A stretch of 64,000 nucleotides of DNA. It comes from Pseudomonas sp. BP8. GTDB taxonomy: Bacteria > Pseudomonadota > Gammaproteobacteria > Pseudomonadales > Pseudomonadaceae. Below the pieces are notes generated by a model. That model worked only from the letters and a program-made list of their open reading frames with translations, was not told where the DNA came from and searched no databases. The first letter of the stretch is position 1. The number at the start of each line of letters is the position of its first letter. This document shows positions 35,590 through 44,494 of the stretch, one piece after another. The stretch covers positions 4,928,501 to 4,992,500 of the forward strand of contig NZ_JAGINK010000001.1 of the NCBI RefSeq assembly GCF_017875955.1, given 5' to 3'. A program made the position numbers and the translations under genes.

Positions 35590-36665
35590 AACGACTTTCG
35601 CCAACCCAGTTGATCGCCCTGGTGTCAGCCCTCGGCTGCAGTACGCCCGCCTTGGCCATTTGCGAGTGGCGCGGGGGTATTTCCGGGGAGCTGGTGCACA
35701 ATCTCACCCTCACCGCGAATCTATGGGTACCCCGCGATGCGCCAGTAGGCACGGTGATCGGTCCACTCGAACAGCGCTATAACGTAGGGAATGATGCACG
35801 CCTGGGCGTCAACTGCAATAACGTCACCGGCACCGAGTACCTGACCGCGCAGGTAGCCAATACCGCGCCGATATTCGCTGGCTCCCTGCCCCCTATTGGC
35901 GGGCAAGACCTCAACGGCCGGGTTCTGCAAACGGATGTACCCGGCATAGGCATCCATGTCCGCCTCGATAACCCCTATACCGGCGGCGGTTTCGCTAACT
36001 ACTGGACTCCCGACAGCTGGACTTCAGTCCCGTATACAGGTCACCACAACAGTGCTACTGGCCCGCTTGCGATCGAAATGGCCAACCTGCGCGTCTACCT
36101 GACCCTGATCAAAACTGGCGCTATTCCCCCAGGTCCAAACAGTTTCAACGGCCAGAAATTGCTCAGCGGCACCTACAGCGATGTCGGCACGGTCATGCGT
36201 GCCCACCTGCACGGTACCGTCACCAGGGCAGAATGCACCTTACGCCCGGATGCTGTGAGCGCAGACCCAGTTGATCTGGGGGACCATGAGTTGAGCGTGT
36301 TCACCGCGGAGCATACGACCACGCCTTCGGTACCTTTTCACATCACCCTCAACGATTGTGAAGACGACCCCGCCGCAAGCACTGCCACTGCCTATATCAA
36401 CTTTGATGGTGTAAGCGGATCGATCCCGATCCAGCATGACCTGGGGCTGTTCAGTCTTAACAGCGTCGCCAGTGCCACGGGTATTGGTATCCAGCTGCTA
36501 CACGCTGACGGTACGCCGGTCAGGCTCCAGCAAGACCTGGCAATCAAGCCATTGACCGTTGGCGACACACAGTTGCATTTTCAGGCGCGCTACTACCAGA
36601 CTCACTCGAGCGTGACGCCTGGGAGTGCTGAAGGTACGTTGAGCTTTACCGTGAGCTACCGGTGA
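35586..36665 (+). CDS. fimbrial tip adhesin-like protein
   Basis: The 359-residue protein has a signal peptide ending in PALA (about residue 24) followed by ICEWRGG. It shows two parts: an N-terminal lectin-like region of about 200 residues with its own Cys residues (C26, VNCNNVTG), and a C-terminal pilin domain starting near RAECTLRPDAV with the paired Cys in LNDCEDD and a terminal strand GTLSFTVSYR whose penultimate Tyr is the usher/chaperone recognition residue. This two-domain plan is that of FimH/PapG-type adhesins. ATGA overlap with the usher implies coupling; AAGGA precedes the start. Ligand unknown. It is the last gene of the fimbrial set, directly before the palindromic repeat element. 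Confidence 0.78.
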   Translation: MKRLSPTQLIALVSALGCSTPALAICEWRGGISGELVHNLTLTANLWVPRDAPVGTVIGPLEQRYNVGNDARLGVNCNNVTGTEYLTAQVANTAPIFAGSLPPIGGQDLNGRVLQTDVPGIGIHVRLDNPYTGGGFANYWTPDSWTSVPYTGHHNSATGPLAIEMANLRVYLTLIKTGAIPPGPNSFNGQKLLSGTYSDVGTVMRAHLHGTVTRAECTLRPDAVSADPVDLGDHELSVFTAEHTTTPSVPFHITLNDCEDDPAASTATAYINFDGVSGSIPIQHDLGLFSLNSVASATGIGIQLLHADGTPVRLQQDLAIKPLTVGDTQLHFQARYYQTHSSVTPGSAEGTLSFTVSYR

Positions 36666-37200
36666 TACGTGGGGCGGGGCGAAGGTAACAAAGGTTGTTC
36701 ACGGATTGGCGGGGATGGTGGGGGTGGGGCTTTTAGGCTTTTAGGCTGGGGGCTTATCCATTTTATGGGGTGGCGCTGCTGGCCCCTTCCGCCCTTACGG
36801 CGGGTCACTTTTTTTCTTGGAAAAAAGTAACCAAAAACCGCTTGCTCCATCATACGGCCCCTACGCTGCGCTTCGGGGTTCCCTCGCTCCGGTCTTGCTC
36901 CGGGAGGACCGCGCTGTACGGCCCCTCCTGGGCCTCAGCGCTTTCCGGCCATCCATGGCCTCCACCTCCCTGCGCAAGACCTGCGCTCGGCCTCCTGAAG
37001 TCGCTGGTAGATCAAGAGCCAGATCAAGATCAACAGCCAGGGCAACGGCAGGCGAATCGCTGCGCTCTCGCTTTGTTTATTTACCAGCGGATTTGTGGGG
37101 TGGCTGGCAGGGCTGCGCCCTGCGATTTGCATTGGCAGTACCGGCCTCTTCGCGGGACAAGTCGGATCGCCGCACCGCCGCTCCTACAGGGATTGCGCGG

Positions 37201-37540
37201 ATTTTGAATTCGGCGCTGTACCGGCCTCTTCACGGGGCATGTCGGATCGCCGCACCGCCGCAGCAACAGGATTGGCGCAGATTTTGAATTCGGCGCTGTA
37301 CCGGCCTCTTCGCGGGGCATGTCGGATCGCCGCACCGCCGCAGCAACAGGATTGGCGCAGATTTTGAATTCGGCGCTGTACCGGCCTCTTCGCGGGGCAT
37401 GTCGGATCGCCGCACCGCCGCAGCAACAGGATTGGCGCAGATTTTGAATTCGGCGCTGTACCGGCCTCTTCGCGGGGCATGTCGGATCGCCGCACCGCCG
37501 CAGCAACAGGATTGGCGCAGATTTTGGATTCGGCGCGATA
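37201..37540. repeat. 80-bp tandem repeat array, REP-derived
   Basis: Units start at 37201, 37281, 37361, 37441 and, partially, 37521, each opening ATTTTGAATTCGGCGC. Four full units are nearly identical, and a degenerate unit precedes them. Each contains the half REP sequence CCGGCCTCTTCGCGGGGCA followed by a GTCGGATCGCCGCACC segment. Minus-strand open frames through it are repeat artefacts. Confidence 0.85.
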
Positions 37541-37543
37541 CCT

Positions 37544-37571
37544 GTAGGAGCGGGCTTGCCCCGCGAAGAGA
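37544..37571 (-). repeat. REP element (P. putida type)
   Basis: CCTGTAGGAGCGGGCTTGCC followed by CCGCGAAG: the complement of the common 35-bp P. putida REP, directly after the tandem array. Confidence 0.75.
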
Positions 37572-38167
37572 CCCGAATATCCACCACACCTGCCACTATC
37601 GAAGACAACGCCAGCCCAGACGCCACCCGTAACTTCGCGACGTCAGGAGGCCGAGTGGAGGTCTTGCGCAGGGAGGTGGAGGCCATGGATGGCCGGAAAG
37701 CGCTGAGGCCCAGGAGGGGCCGTACAGCGCGGTCCTCCCGGAGCAAGACCGGAGCGAGGGAACCCCGAAGCGCAGCGCAGGGACCGGATGCAGGAGCAAG
37801 CGGTTTTTGGTTACTTTTTTCCAAGAAAAAAAGTGACCCGCCGTAAGGGCCATCCCTTTCAAGGTCTCTGCATTTTTCTGAATTTTCCTTTGGCTTGAGT
37901 TCGCCGGGGCCGCTGCGCAGCCCTTTCGCGACACAAGGCCGCTCCCACAGGGTGGAGTTTTGCCCATTTTTTGTTCAATACATGAAAGTCACTGCCCGGC
38001 GCCGTCCATGTGGGAGCGGCCTTGTGTCGCGAAAGGGGCGCGCAGCGGCCCCGGCGAGCTCACGCCAAGCGCAATTTCAGAAGACCTTGAAAGGGATGGC
38101 CGTAAGGGCGGAAGGGGCCAGAAGCGCCAGCGCATCAAATGGATAAGCCCACCAATTTCTAAGCCCG

Positions 38168-38201
38168 CCAAGCCAAGCCAAGCCAAGCCAAGCCAAGCCA
38201 A
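38168..38201. repeat. (CCAAG)n microsatellite
   Basis: Six full CCAAG units plus CCAA. The equivalent place in copy 2 of the palindromic element (about 50150-50168) holds only about three units, so the tract length varies between copies. Confidence 0.8.
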
Positions 38202-38235
38202 CAGATCATCCGCCCAACAATCCGTGAAAAACCCC

Positions 38236-38269
38236 AAAAAAAAACGCCACTCGCATGAGTGGCGTTTTT
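38236..38269 (-). terminator. terminator of the tRNA cluster
   Basis: ACGCCACTC, GCAT loop, GAGTGGCGT, with a long A-tract on the left (T-tract on the minus strand) and TTTTT on the right, so it can work in both directions. It lies 7 bp beyond the last tRNA-Gly. Confidence 0.85.
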
Positions 38270-38275
38270 CGTGTT

Positions 38276-38351
<76 letters not shown>

Positions 38352-38437
38352 AAAGTGAAGCGTGTTGCTGTCGGCGTGAAAGGCTGTACTGCCCTGCACC
38401 ACCGCTGTTACGTCATGAACGCCACAGTTTGAAAAAC

Positions 38438-38513
<76 letters not shown>

Positions 38514-38516
38514 AAA

Positions 38517-38592
38517 TGGCGTCCCCTAGGGGACTCGAACCCCTGTTACCGCCGTGAAAGGGCGGTGTCCTAGGCCACTAGACGAAGGGGAC
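38517..38592 (-). tRNA. tRNA-Glu (TTC)
   Basis: 76 nt with CCA. Minus strand: GTCCCCTTCGTCTAGTGGCC, anticodon TTC within CCTTTCACG, T-arm GTTCGAGTC, acceptor GGGGACGCCA. Confidence 0.97.
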
Positions 38593-38681
38593 ACACAACG
38601 CTTTTCAGCGCACCAGGACTTCCTTTCGTAATGTCCTGGATTTCTTTTTTCCAGCCCCGCCGCTAAGCGTTGCCGTAAAAC

Positions 38682-38757
<76 letters not shown>

Positions 38758-38760
38758 ATA

Positions 38761-38836
38761 TGGCGTCCCCTAGGGGACTCGAACCCCTGTTACCGCCGTG
38801 AAAGGGCGGTGTCCTAGGCCACTAGACGAAGGGGAC
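38761..38836 (-). tRNA. tRNA-Glu (TTC)
   Basis: Same sequence as the tRNA-Glu at 38517. First tRNA of the minus-strand transcript, 76 bp from the promoter -10. Confidence 0.97.
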
Positions 38837-38911
38837 ACGCTGCAAGCATTTTCATGCTGCTTTCACTCCCTGCCTCGTATCGCTGTGTGCTTTACGCTGC
38901 AAGTGGCGCGC

Positions 38912-38940
38912 ATTCTAGGGATGCCGTGGATAGTCGTCAA
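38912..38940 (-). promoter_or_regulatory. strong sigma-70 promoter of the tRNA operon
   Basis: On the minus strand: TTGACG, 17-bp spacer, TAGAAT. Upstream of the -35 (38941-38975) is an AT-rich block resembling an UP element, as expected for a stable-RNA promoter. The rest of the 330-bp stretch to 39166 holds no other recognisable feature. Confidence 0.85.
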
Positions 38941-39166
38941 CCCCTTTGTATAAATTTATTTAAATCAATGACTTCGGCCGACGGCGACCGCCTTGGCAGT
39001 GGGCGTCCGGGTATTGGCGTTGATTTTCTGACGGCGTGGCGGCAAGCTCCCAAGCAAAGTGCCATTATCCTGCTAAATAGAGCGTAGATCCCGCCGGCCT
39101 GCACTGTTCGCTGCCCGGGGAACTCACTACACTCATTAATGCACAACTTCTTCCGAGGCGTTAACG

Positions 39167-39934
39167 GTGACACCACTTCTGATCACCCTGCTCATCGTGG
39201 CCGGTATCGCATTGCTGATCGTGATCGGCTACCTCAATAACATCGTTGAGAACACCAAGCTTGATCGCGCGCGGCTCAAGATCGAGCTGGCCGAACGTGC
39301 TCGCCGCTGCGCGGAGCTCAACGAAACCTTCCCAGGCCAGCTGACCACGCCCGCCCTGAAGTTGCTGATGACCCGCCTGGAACTGAACGTCACCCAGCGC
39401 CAGTTGGCGGTCGACAAGCACAACGCTGAGCTGAAGGCGCGCCTGGCTGAGCTGGAGGGGTTGATTGCGCTGGGAGAGAAGCTGCCGCTGAACAACCCGC
39501 CAAGCCCCATCCAGACCGAGGCCAAGGCCAAGGACGTGCGCTTTCTGCTTGAGGCACTGCACAACCAGATCGTGCGGGCCACCCAGGAAAGCTTTCTGGC
39601 GAGCAACGAGGGCAAGTACTGGGTCAAGGAAATCCGCCACATCCTGGTCCTGCTGCATATAGAGTTCTTCAACAGCCTGGGGCAGCAGGCGCTTCAGCAG
39701 AATCAGCCCGGGCATGCACGGCTCGCGTTCGAACGTGGCGTGCAGTATCTGCGCAAGCAGGCCGAGCCCAAGCAATATGAGGAGCAGTTGACCTATCTGG
39801 AGAAACTGCTGGGTAGGGCCAACGCGATGGTGCTGGACCAGATGGAGCCCGCCCAGGCAGATGAGAACGAACTGACTGAAGGGCTCAAGACAGACGAGGA
39901 TGAGACCTGGAAGAAGAAGGTCATTTACGACTGA
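39167..39934 (+). CDS. conserved hypothetical membrane-anchored coiled-coil protein
   Basis: The 255-residue protein starts with GTG (preceded by CCGAGG) and opens with one transmembrane segment (PLLITLLIVAGIALLIVIGY). A long charged, largely helical region follows with heptad-like Leu/Ala spacing (LDRARLKIELAERARRCAEL, HNAELKARLAELEGL). A C-terminal region beginning near HILVLLHIEFFNSLG may be TPR-like (QPGHARLAFERGVQYLRKQ). The protein ends acidic (EDETWKKKVIYD). The arrangement suggests a membrane-tethered cytoplasmic scaffold. No catalytic motif is seen and the function is unknown. It stands alone between the tRNA operon and REP sequences. Confidence 0.7.
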   Translation: MTPLLITLLIVAGIALLIVIGYLNNIVENTKLDRARLKIELAERARRCAELNETFPGQLTTPALKLLMTRLELNVTQRQLAVDKHNAELKARLAELEGLIALGEKLPLNNPPSPIQTEAKAKDVRFLLEALHNQIVRATQESFLASNEGKYWVKEIRHILVLLHIEFFNSLGQQALQQNQPGHARLAFERGVQYLRKQAEPKQYEEQLTYLEKLLGRANAMVLDQMEPAQADENELTEGLKTDEDETWKKKVIYD

Positions 39935-39950
39935 TCGGTTGGCTGGGCGG

Positions 39951-39983
39951 GCCTCTTCGCGGGACAAGCCCGCGCCTACAGGG
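39951..39983. repeat. REP element (P. putida type)
   Basis: GCCTCTTCGCGGGACAAGCC followed by CGCGCCTACAGGG, one base from the common form CGCTCC. Confidence 0.75.
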
Positions 39984-40090
39984 CTCGACTAAATCAATGC
40001 GTTAGCGTTTTGGTCTATGAGAGCGTGACCGGATTGCAGCCGGCGAACGGAGCGTATCTGGATAGGATGCCGGTGAGGGCTGCGCCCTCA

Positions 40091-40173
40091 TTTCGCGACA
40101 CAAGGCCGCTCCCGCAGGGATCGCGCATGCCTCATGACTGGCGCTGTGTTTGTGGGAGCCTTGTGTCGCGATA
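40091..40173. repeat. inverted pair of CGCGACACAAGGC repeats
   Basis: TTTCGCGACACAAGGCCGCT (40091) and its inverse GGGAGCCTTGTGTCGCGA (ending 40173) form a REP-like inverted pair in the gap after the 255-aa gene. Related pairs lie inside the palindromic elements. Confidence 0.65.
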
Positions 40174-40183
40174 GCCCAGCCCA

Positions 40184-40666
40184 TCAGCAGTCGGTCAATT
40201 CCAGAAAGATCGCCACCAACCGCTCGATGCCCAGCTGATCCACTTCACTGAAGCGCGCCAGCTTCGGGCTGTCCAGATCCAGCACGCCAACCAGCCTGCC
40301 CGCCTTCACCAGCGGCACCACCAGCTCACTGTTCGACGCACTGTCACAGGCAATATGCCCGGGGAAGGCATGCACATCGTCAACCCGCTGGGTCTGCCGG
40401 GTGGCCGCCGCCGCGCCGCACACGCCCTTGCTGAAGGCAATGCGCACGCACGCTACCTGCCCCTGGAACGGCCCCAGCACCAACTCCTCGTTGCGGTTGA
40501 TATAAAAGCCTGCCCAGTTCAGGTCATCCAGCTGGCTATAAAGGAAGGCCGAGAACTGCGCGGCATTGGCGATGAAATCACGCTCGTCGGCAAACAGCGC
40601 CTGCACTTGAGCAGCCAGCAGGTTGTAGCCATCGAGGCCGGCGCCACTGGCATTAAGGTCGATCAT
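40184..40666 (-). CDS. msrC: free methionine-(R)-sulfoxide reductase (GAF domain)
   Basis: This 160-residue protein is a single GAF domain. Three Cys at residues 73 (GQVACVRI), 83 (GVCGAA) and 107 (IACDSASNSE) have the same 10- and 24-residue spacing as the three redox cysteines of E. coli fRMsr (YebR). This supports reduction of free L-methionine-R-sulfoxide with thioredoxin as reductant. The substrate-region pattern SELVVPLV and the ending VLDLDSP are typical. The ATG directly abuts the TAA of the upstream AAA protein gene, so the two are coupled. The enzyme acts in the cytoplasm and belongs with the other methionine-repair enzyme in the window, MsrB. Confidence 0.9.
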   Translation of the reverse strand: MIDLNASGAGLDGYNLLAAQVQALFADERDFIANAAQFSAFLYSQLDDLNWAGFYINRNEELVLGPFQGQVACVRIAFSKGVCGAAAATRQTQRVDDVHAFPGHIACDSASNSELVVPLVKAGRLVGVLDLDSPKLARFSEVDQLGIERLVAIFLELTDC

Positions 40667-41554
40667 TTATTTCTGCTCCAACAATTGCAGCCCAACCCAG
40701 TAGCGGGCGAACTGATAGGCACAACGGCCATTTCGGTTGCCACGGCCGGTCGCCCAGCGCACAGCAAGGACTTCAAGCGCTTCGTCACGCTGCCAGGCCA
40801 GCCCGGCCGCGCTGGCCAACTGGCCGATCCAGTGTTCGACCACGTCGAGGAAATGCTCCTGGCTGAACGGATAGAACGACAACCACAGGCCGAAACGGTC
40901 AGACAGGGCAATCTTGTCTTCCACCGCTTCGTTAGGGTGCAGCTCGCCGTCGACCATCTTCCAGTTTTCGTTGTCGCTCTGTTTCTCCGGCACCAGGTGC
41001 CGGCGGTTGGACGTGGCGTACAACAGGACGTTGTCTGGGGCCTGCTCCAGCGAGCCATCGAGCACGCTCTTGAGCACCCGATAGTCGCCCTCCCCGGCTT
41101 CGAACGAGAGGTCATCGCAGAACAGGATGAAACGCTGTTCGAGCCTGTGCAGTTGCTCGACCACCCGCGGCAGGTCGGCCAGGTGGTCGCGCTCGATCTC
41201 GATCAGGCGCAGCCCAGCCCCGGCATGCTCGGCGAGCAAGGCGCGCACCAGCGACGACTTGCCGGTACCGCGCGAGCCCCACAGCAAGGCATGGTTGGCC
41301 GGCAGGCCATTAATGAACTGATCGGTGTTGCGGCCTAACTGATCACGCTGCTTGTCGACGCCGATCAGGTCGCTCAGGCGCATGTCCAGGCTAACCTCCA
41401 GCGGCATCAGGTAACCGCTGCGCCCGTCACGCTGCCAACGGGCCGCCAAGGTGCTGTGCCAGTCGATGTGCGGACGCGGGGCGGGCAACAAGGGTTCGAG
41501 GCGCGCCAGGACGGATTCGGCACGGTCGAGGAAGGCGGTCAAGCGGGGGTCCAT
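40667..41554 (-). CDS. AAA ATP-binding protein, DUF815 family
   Basis: The 295-residue protein has Walker A GSRGTGKSS near residue 92 and Walker B FILFCDDLSFE, and a conserved block VLLYATSNRRHLVPE that is characteristic of DUF815 ATPases. The family is widespread; a role as an ATP-driven chaperone or remodeller is possible but unproven. AGGAGTCACC gives a good ribosome binding site. Its stop is immediately followed by the msrC start. It lies divergently from the sagS-like gene, with about 130 bp between them for both promoters. Confidence 0.85.
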   Translation of the reverse strand: MDPRLTAFLDRAESVLARLEPLLPAPRPHIDWHSTLAARWQRDGRSGYLMPLEVSLDMRLSDLIGVDKQRDQLGRNTDQFINGLPANHALLWGSRGTGKSSLVRALLAEHAGAGLRLIEIERDHLADLPRVVEQLHRLEQRFILFCDDLSFEAGEGDYRVLKSVLDGSLEQAPDNVLLYATSNRRHLVPEKQSDNENWKMVDGELHPNEAVEDKIALSDRFGLWLSFYPFSQEHFLDVVEHWIGQLASAAGLAWQRDEALEVLAVRWATGRGNRNGRCAYQFARYWVGLQLLEQK

Positions 41555-41687
41555 GGTGACTCCTTAGACGTATAGGGCGGGCACTGCCCGCAACAATATT
41601 CCAGCTGAATGTACGACAGACCCGCCAGTAGCCGGGGTACATCGGCTATGCTTCGCAGCGCAGGAGCGACAAACCGAATCGGGACAC

Positions 41688-44003
41688 ATGGATATCAAGT
41701 TCACCAATCGCCTGTCATACAAGCAAGCCCGGTTGACAGTCCTGGTCGGCTTCATCCTGGGAACATTGCTCAGTCTCATCCAGATCGGCATCGATTATGC
41801 CAGCGAAGACGCGTCCATCAACCGCGAAGTGCAGGCGTTGCTGCAAATCAGCCATAACCCGGCCTCACGCATCGCCTACAACATCGACGCCGAGCTGGCC
41901 CAGGAGCTGACCGGCGGTCTGCTGCAATCGCCAGCGGTATTCCGCGCCCGGCTGATCGACAACAACGACACGGTGCTCGCCGACGTGCAGCGGCCACGCC
42001 TGGAAGACCGCTACCGGCCGCTGAGCGACTTCCTGTTCGGCGAGCAGCGCCAGTTCCAGGACCGCCTGTACCTGGCACACATGCCCCACGAGTACCTCGG
42101 CATGCTGTACCTGGACGTCGACACCTATACCTTCGGCAGGCGCTTTCTCGACCGCTCAGGGGTGACCCTGCTCAATGGCTTTACCCGCAGCCTGATCCTC
42201 ACCGGGATCCTCCTCGCGCTGTTCTACATGATGCTGACCAAGCCGCTGGTGACGGTGATCGCCGCGCTGAGCAAAAGCGACCCACGCAAGCCGCAGCAGA
42301 CTCGCCTGGACTGCCCGCAGGGCCACGAGCGCGACGAAATCGGGGTGCTGGTCAAGGTTGCCAACCAGCAGTTCGTCAGCATGGCCACCGAGATCCAGCA
42401 GCGCCGCGCCGCGGAAAACCGCCTGACGCAGTACCTGAACGAGCTGGAAGACGCCGTCTCGGCGCGCACCGAAGAGCTCAAGGCCAGCAACAACCGCCTC
42501 AGCCAGACCAACCAGGACCTCGAAGAGGCGCGCCGGCGCGCACTGGAAATGGCCCAGGCACGCGCCGCCTTCCTTGCCCACATGAGCCACGAGATCCGCA
42601 CCCCCCTGAACGGCATGCTGGGCATGATTGCCCTCGCCCTGGACAGCGGCCTGGCGGGCGAACAGCGCCAGCAACTGTCGATTGCCCACGACTCGGGCAA
42701 GGTCATGGTGGAGCTGCTCAACGATATTCTCGACCTGTCCAAGTTCGACGCCGGCCAGCTCGAACTGGAAAGCATCCCCTTCGACCTGGGCGCGATGGTC
42801 GAGGACACCGCCAACCTGCTCTCGCAAAATGCCGCCGCCAGTGTCGAACTGACCTGCCTGATCGCCAGCAACTTCCCGAGCACGGTTCTCGGCGACCCGA
42901 CCCGGGTGCGCCAGATTGTCAGCAACCTGTTGTCCAACGCCCTCAAGTTCACCCGCTTCGGCCGGGTCGACATACGCCTGACGCCGATCGTCGGCGGTGT
43001 GCGCCTGGAGGTCTGCGACACCGGCATCGGCATCGCCGAAGACGCCCAGGCACGGATTTTTCAGCCGTTCGCCCAGGCCGGCGCCGGCATTACCCGCCAG
43101 TACGGTGGCACCGGCCTGGGCCTGGCCCTCACACGCAAACTGTGCAAGGCCATGCAAGGCCACCTGCATATTCAGTCAGAAGCGGGCTTTGGCAGCCGTT
43201 TCAGTGCCGAGCTGCCCTTGCGCACGCACACCGAAGCCATCCCCCCGGCAGCGCTGTGCGGACGCGTGGTGGCCTTGAGCAAATCGGGCAGCGGTTTGGC
43301 CGAACTGCTCACCGGCCTGCTGCCTGGCTGGGGCCTTGATTACCAGCAACTGAACAGCGCCGCCGCGCTGCAGGGCGTAGCGCTCGACCTGCTGATCACC
43401 GATGACCTCGAGCATCTGCTTGAACTGCGCCCAGCGCTCGAGGTGCCGATCCTGCTGGTGACCGCCTATGGCAGTTTTCTTCCCGGCGAGCAGGCCAGCA
43501 GGCTCGCGCCACTGGTGCAACTGGCCCGCCCCCTGGCACGCAACGCGCTGTACCAGACGCTGCGCCGGATGCTCCAGGGCGAAGCGCCAAACGCCACGCT
43601 TGCCGACCAGCACCCCAGCCTGCTGCCACACCGCGCGCGCATCCTGCTGGTCGAGGACAACCCGGTCAATCAACTGGTAGCCAAGGGCATGCTGGCCAAG
43701 CTCGGCTGCGAGGTGGTGGTCGCCAACCAGGGCGCCGAGGCCCTGGAGCAGCTCGAACTGCACACCTTCGACCTGATCCTGATGGACTGCAACATGCCCG
43801 TCATGGACGGCTACGAGGCCAGCCGGCGCATTCGCCAGAGCGGGCGCTGGCCGCAGTTGCCGATCGTCGCCCTCACCGCCAACGCCATGCCCGAGGAGCG
43901 CGAGCGCTGCCGCGCCGCGGGCATGGATGACTACCTGGCCAAGCCGTTTCGCCGCGAAGAGCTGCTGGCACTCATCGAGCACTGGCTGCCGGTCAGCGCC
44001 TGA
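41688..44003 (+). CDS. sagS: hybrid sensor histidine kinase/response regulator, SagS-like
   Basis: The 771-residue inner-membrane protein has TM1 at about residues 16-34, a periplasmic sensor of about 125 residues (HmsP-like in position), TM2 at about 166-186, and a HAMP-like linker with coiled coil at 235-290. HisKA follows with the phospho-acceptor His301 in FLAHMSHEIRTPLNG, then HATPase (N box RQIVSNLLSNALKF, G1 CDTGIGIAED, G2 GGTGLGLAL). A C-terminal receiver carries Asp700 in LILMDCNMPVMDGY. The layout and gene order match PA2824 SagS, which in P. aeruginosa links biofilm formation to HptB/GacA signalling. That role here is by analogy. The 3' end overlaps the convergent peroxidase gene by 11 bp. 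Confidence 0.85.
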   Translation: MDIKFTNRLSYKQARLTVLVGFILGTLLSLIQIGIDYASEDASINREVQALLQISHNPASRIAYNIDAELAQELTGGLLQSPAVFRARLIDNNDTVLADVQRPRLEDRYRPLSDFLFGEQRQFQDRLYLAHMPHEYLGMLYLDVDTYTFGRRFLDRSGVTLLNGFTRSLILTGILLALFYMMLTKPLVTVIAALSKSDPRKPQQTRLDCPQGHERDEIGVLVKVANQQFVSMATEIQQRRAAENRLTQYLNELEDAVSARTEELKASNNRLSQTNQDLEEARRRALEMAQARAAFLAHMSHEIRTPLNGMLGMIALALDSGLAGEQRQQLSIAHDSGKVMVELLNDILDLSKFDAGQLELESIPFDLGAMVEDTANLLSQNAAASVELTCLIASNFPSTVLGDPTRVRQIVSNLLSNALKFTRFGRVDIRLTPIVGGVRLEVCDTGIGIAEDAQARIFQPFAQAGAGITRQYGGTGLGLALTRKLCKAMQGHLHIQSEAGFGSRFSAELPLRTHTEAIPPAALCGRVVALSKSGSGLAELLTGLLPGWGLDYQQLNSAAALQGVALDLLITDDLEHLLELRPALEVPILLVTAYGSFLPGEQASRLAPLVQLARPLARNALYQTLRRMLQGEAPNATLADQHPSLLPHRARILLVEDNPVNQLVAKGMLAKLGCEVVVANQGAEALEQLELHTFDLILMDCNMPVMDGYEASRRIRQSGRWPQLPIVALTANAMPEERERCRAAGMDDYLAKPFRREELLALIEHWLPVSA

Positions 44004-44481
44004 GCAGCGGCTCGATGGCCGCCTTGAGCGCCTCAGGCTTGGTGGCAGGGGCAAAACGGGTGACCTCGCCACTGGCCGGGTCGACCAGAAACTTGGTGAA
44101 GTTCCACTTGATTTTCTGCGTGCCGAGCAGGCCTGGCGCGCGTTTTTTCAGCTCGACAAACAGCGGATGCGCACCTGGGCCGTTGACCTCGACCTTACGC
44201 ATCAGCGGGAAACTCACGCCAAAGCGCGCCTCGCAGAACGCCGCGATCTCGCGCGCCTCACCCGGCTCCTGCTTGCCGAACTGGTTGCACGGGAAGCCAA
44301 CCACCACCAGGCCCTGCTCGCGGTAGGCCTGCCACAACTGCTCCAAGCCCTTGTACTGCGGGGTGAAGCCGCACTGGCTGGCGGTATTGACCAGGAGCAG
44401 CGCCTTGCCGGCGAAATCACCGAGGACCTTGTGCTCGCCGGTGAGGGTGATGCAAGGAATATCCAGCAACGAATCGGCCAT
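43993..44481 (-). CDS. glutathione peroxidase
   Basis: This 162-residue thiol peroxidase of the GPx family has the catalytic Cys in NTASQCGFTPQ and the other tetrad motifs VVGFPCNQFGKQEPG and WNFTKFLVD. Cys replaces the selenocysteine of animal enzymes. The second Cys in FPCNQF may act as resolving residue with thioredoxin. ATG 44481 has GGAG upstream; longer in-frame starts run into msrB. It is the second gene of a pair with msrB (14-bp gap), giving peroxide removal plus repair of oxidised methionine in one transcript. In P. aeruginosa the regulator ospR sits next to this gene; it is absent here. Confidence 0.93.
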   Translation of the reverse strand: MADSLLDIPCITLTGEHKVLGDFAGKALLLVNTASQCGFTPQYKGLEQLWQAYREQGLVVVGFPCNQFGKQEPGEAREIAAFCEARFGVSFPLMRKVEVNGPGAHPLFVELKKRAPGLLGTQKIKWNFTKFLVDPASGEVTRFAPATKPEALKAAIEPLLRR

Positions 44482-44494
44482 GGCGGCTCTCCGG

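Larger units (their letters stand above)
36698..38228. repeat. large palindromic intergenic repeat element, copy 1 (with nested inverted repeat)
   Basis: The tips are inverted: TTCACGGATTG at 36698 and CAATCCGTGAA ending at 38228. Inside are long arms (about 36786-37010 against 37625-37850), including GGTCACTTTTTTTCTTGG and its complement and CCTCCACCTCCCTGCGCAAG and its complement. Between the arms lie REP sequences and an 80-bp tandem array; to the right is a nested second inverted repeat (about 37843-38110). No open frame here looks like a gene. It lies between the adhesin gene and the tRNA cluster, which point toward each other. Copies 2 and 3 stand at 49008 and 58987. Confidence 0.75.

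Noticed and set aside
37201-37540. Possible CRISPR array
   Set aside because: The repeat period is exactly 80 bp with no variable spacers, the unit is a REP derivative, and no cas gene is present in the window.
37081-37824. 247-aa minus-strand open frame rich in repeated AAVRRSDMPREEAGTAPNSKS
   Set aside because: It is translation of the 80-bp tandem array and the arms of the palindromic element. Similar frames appear on both strands of all copies, so it is not a protein family.
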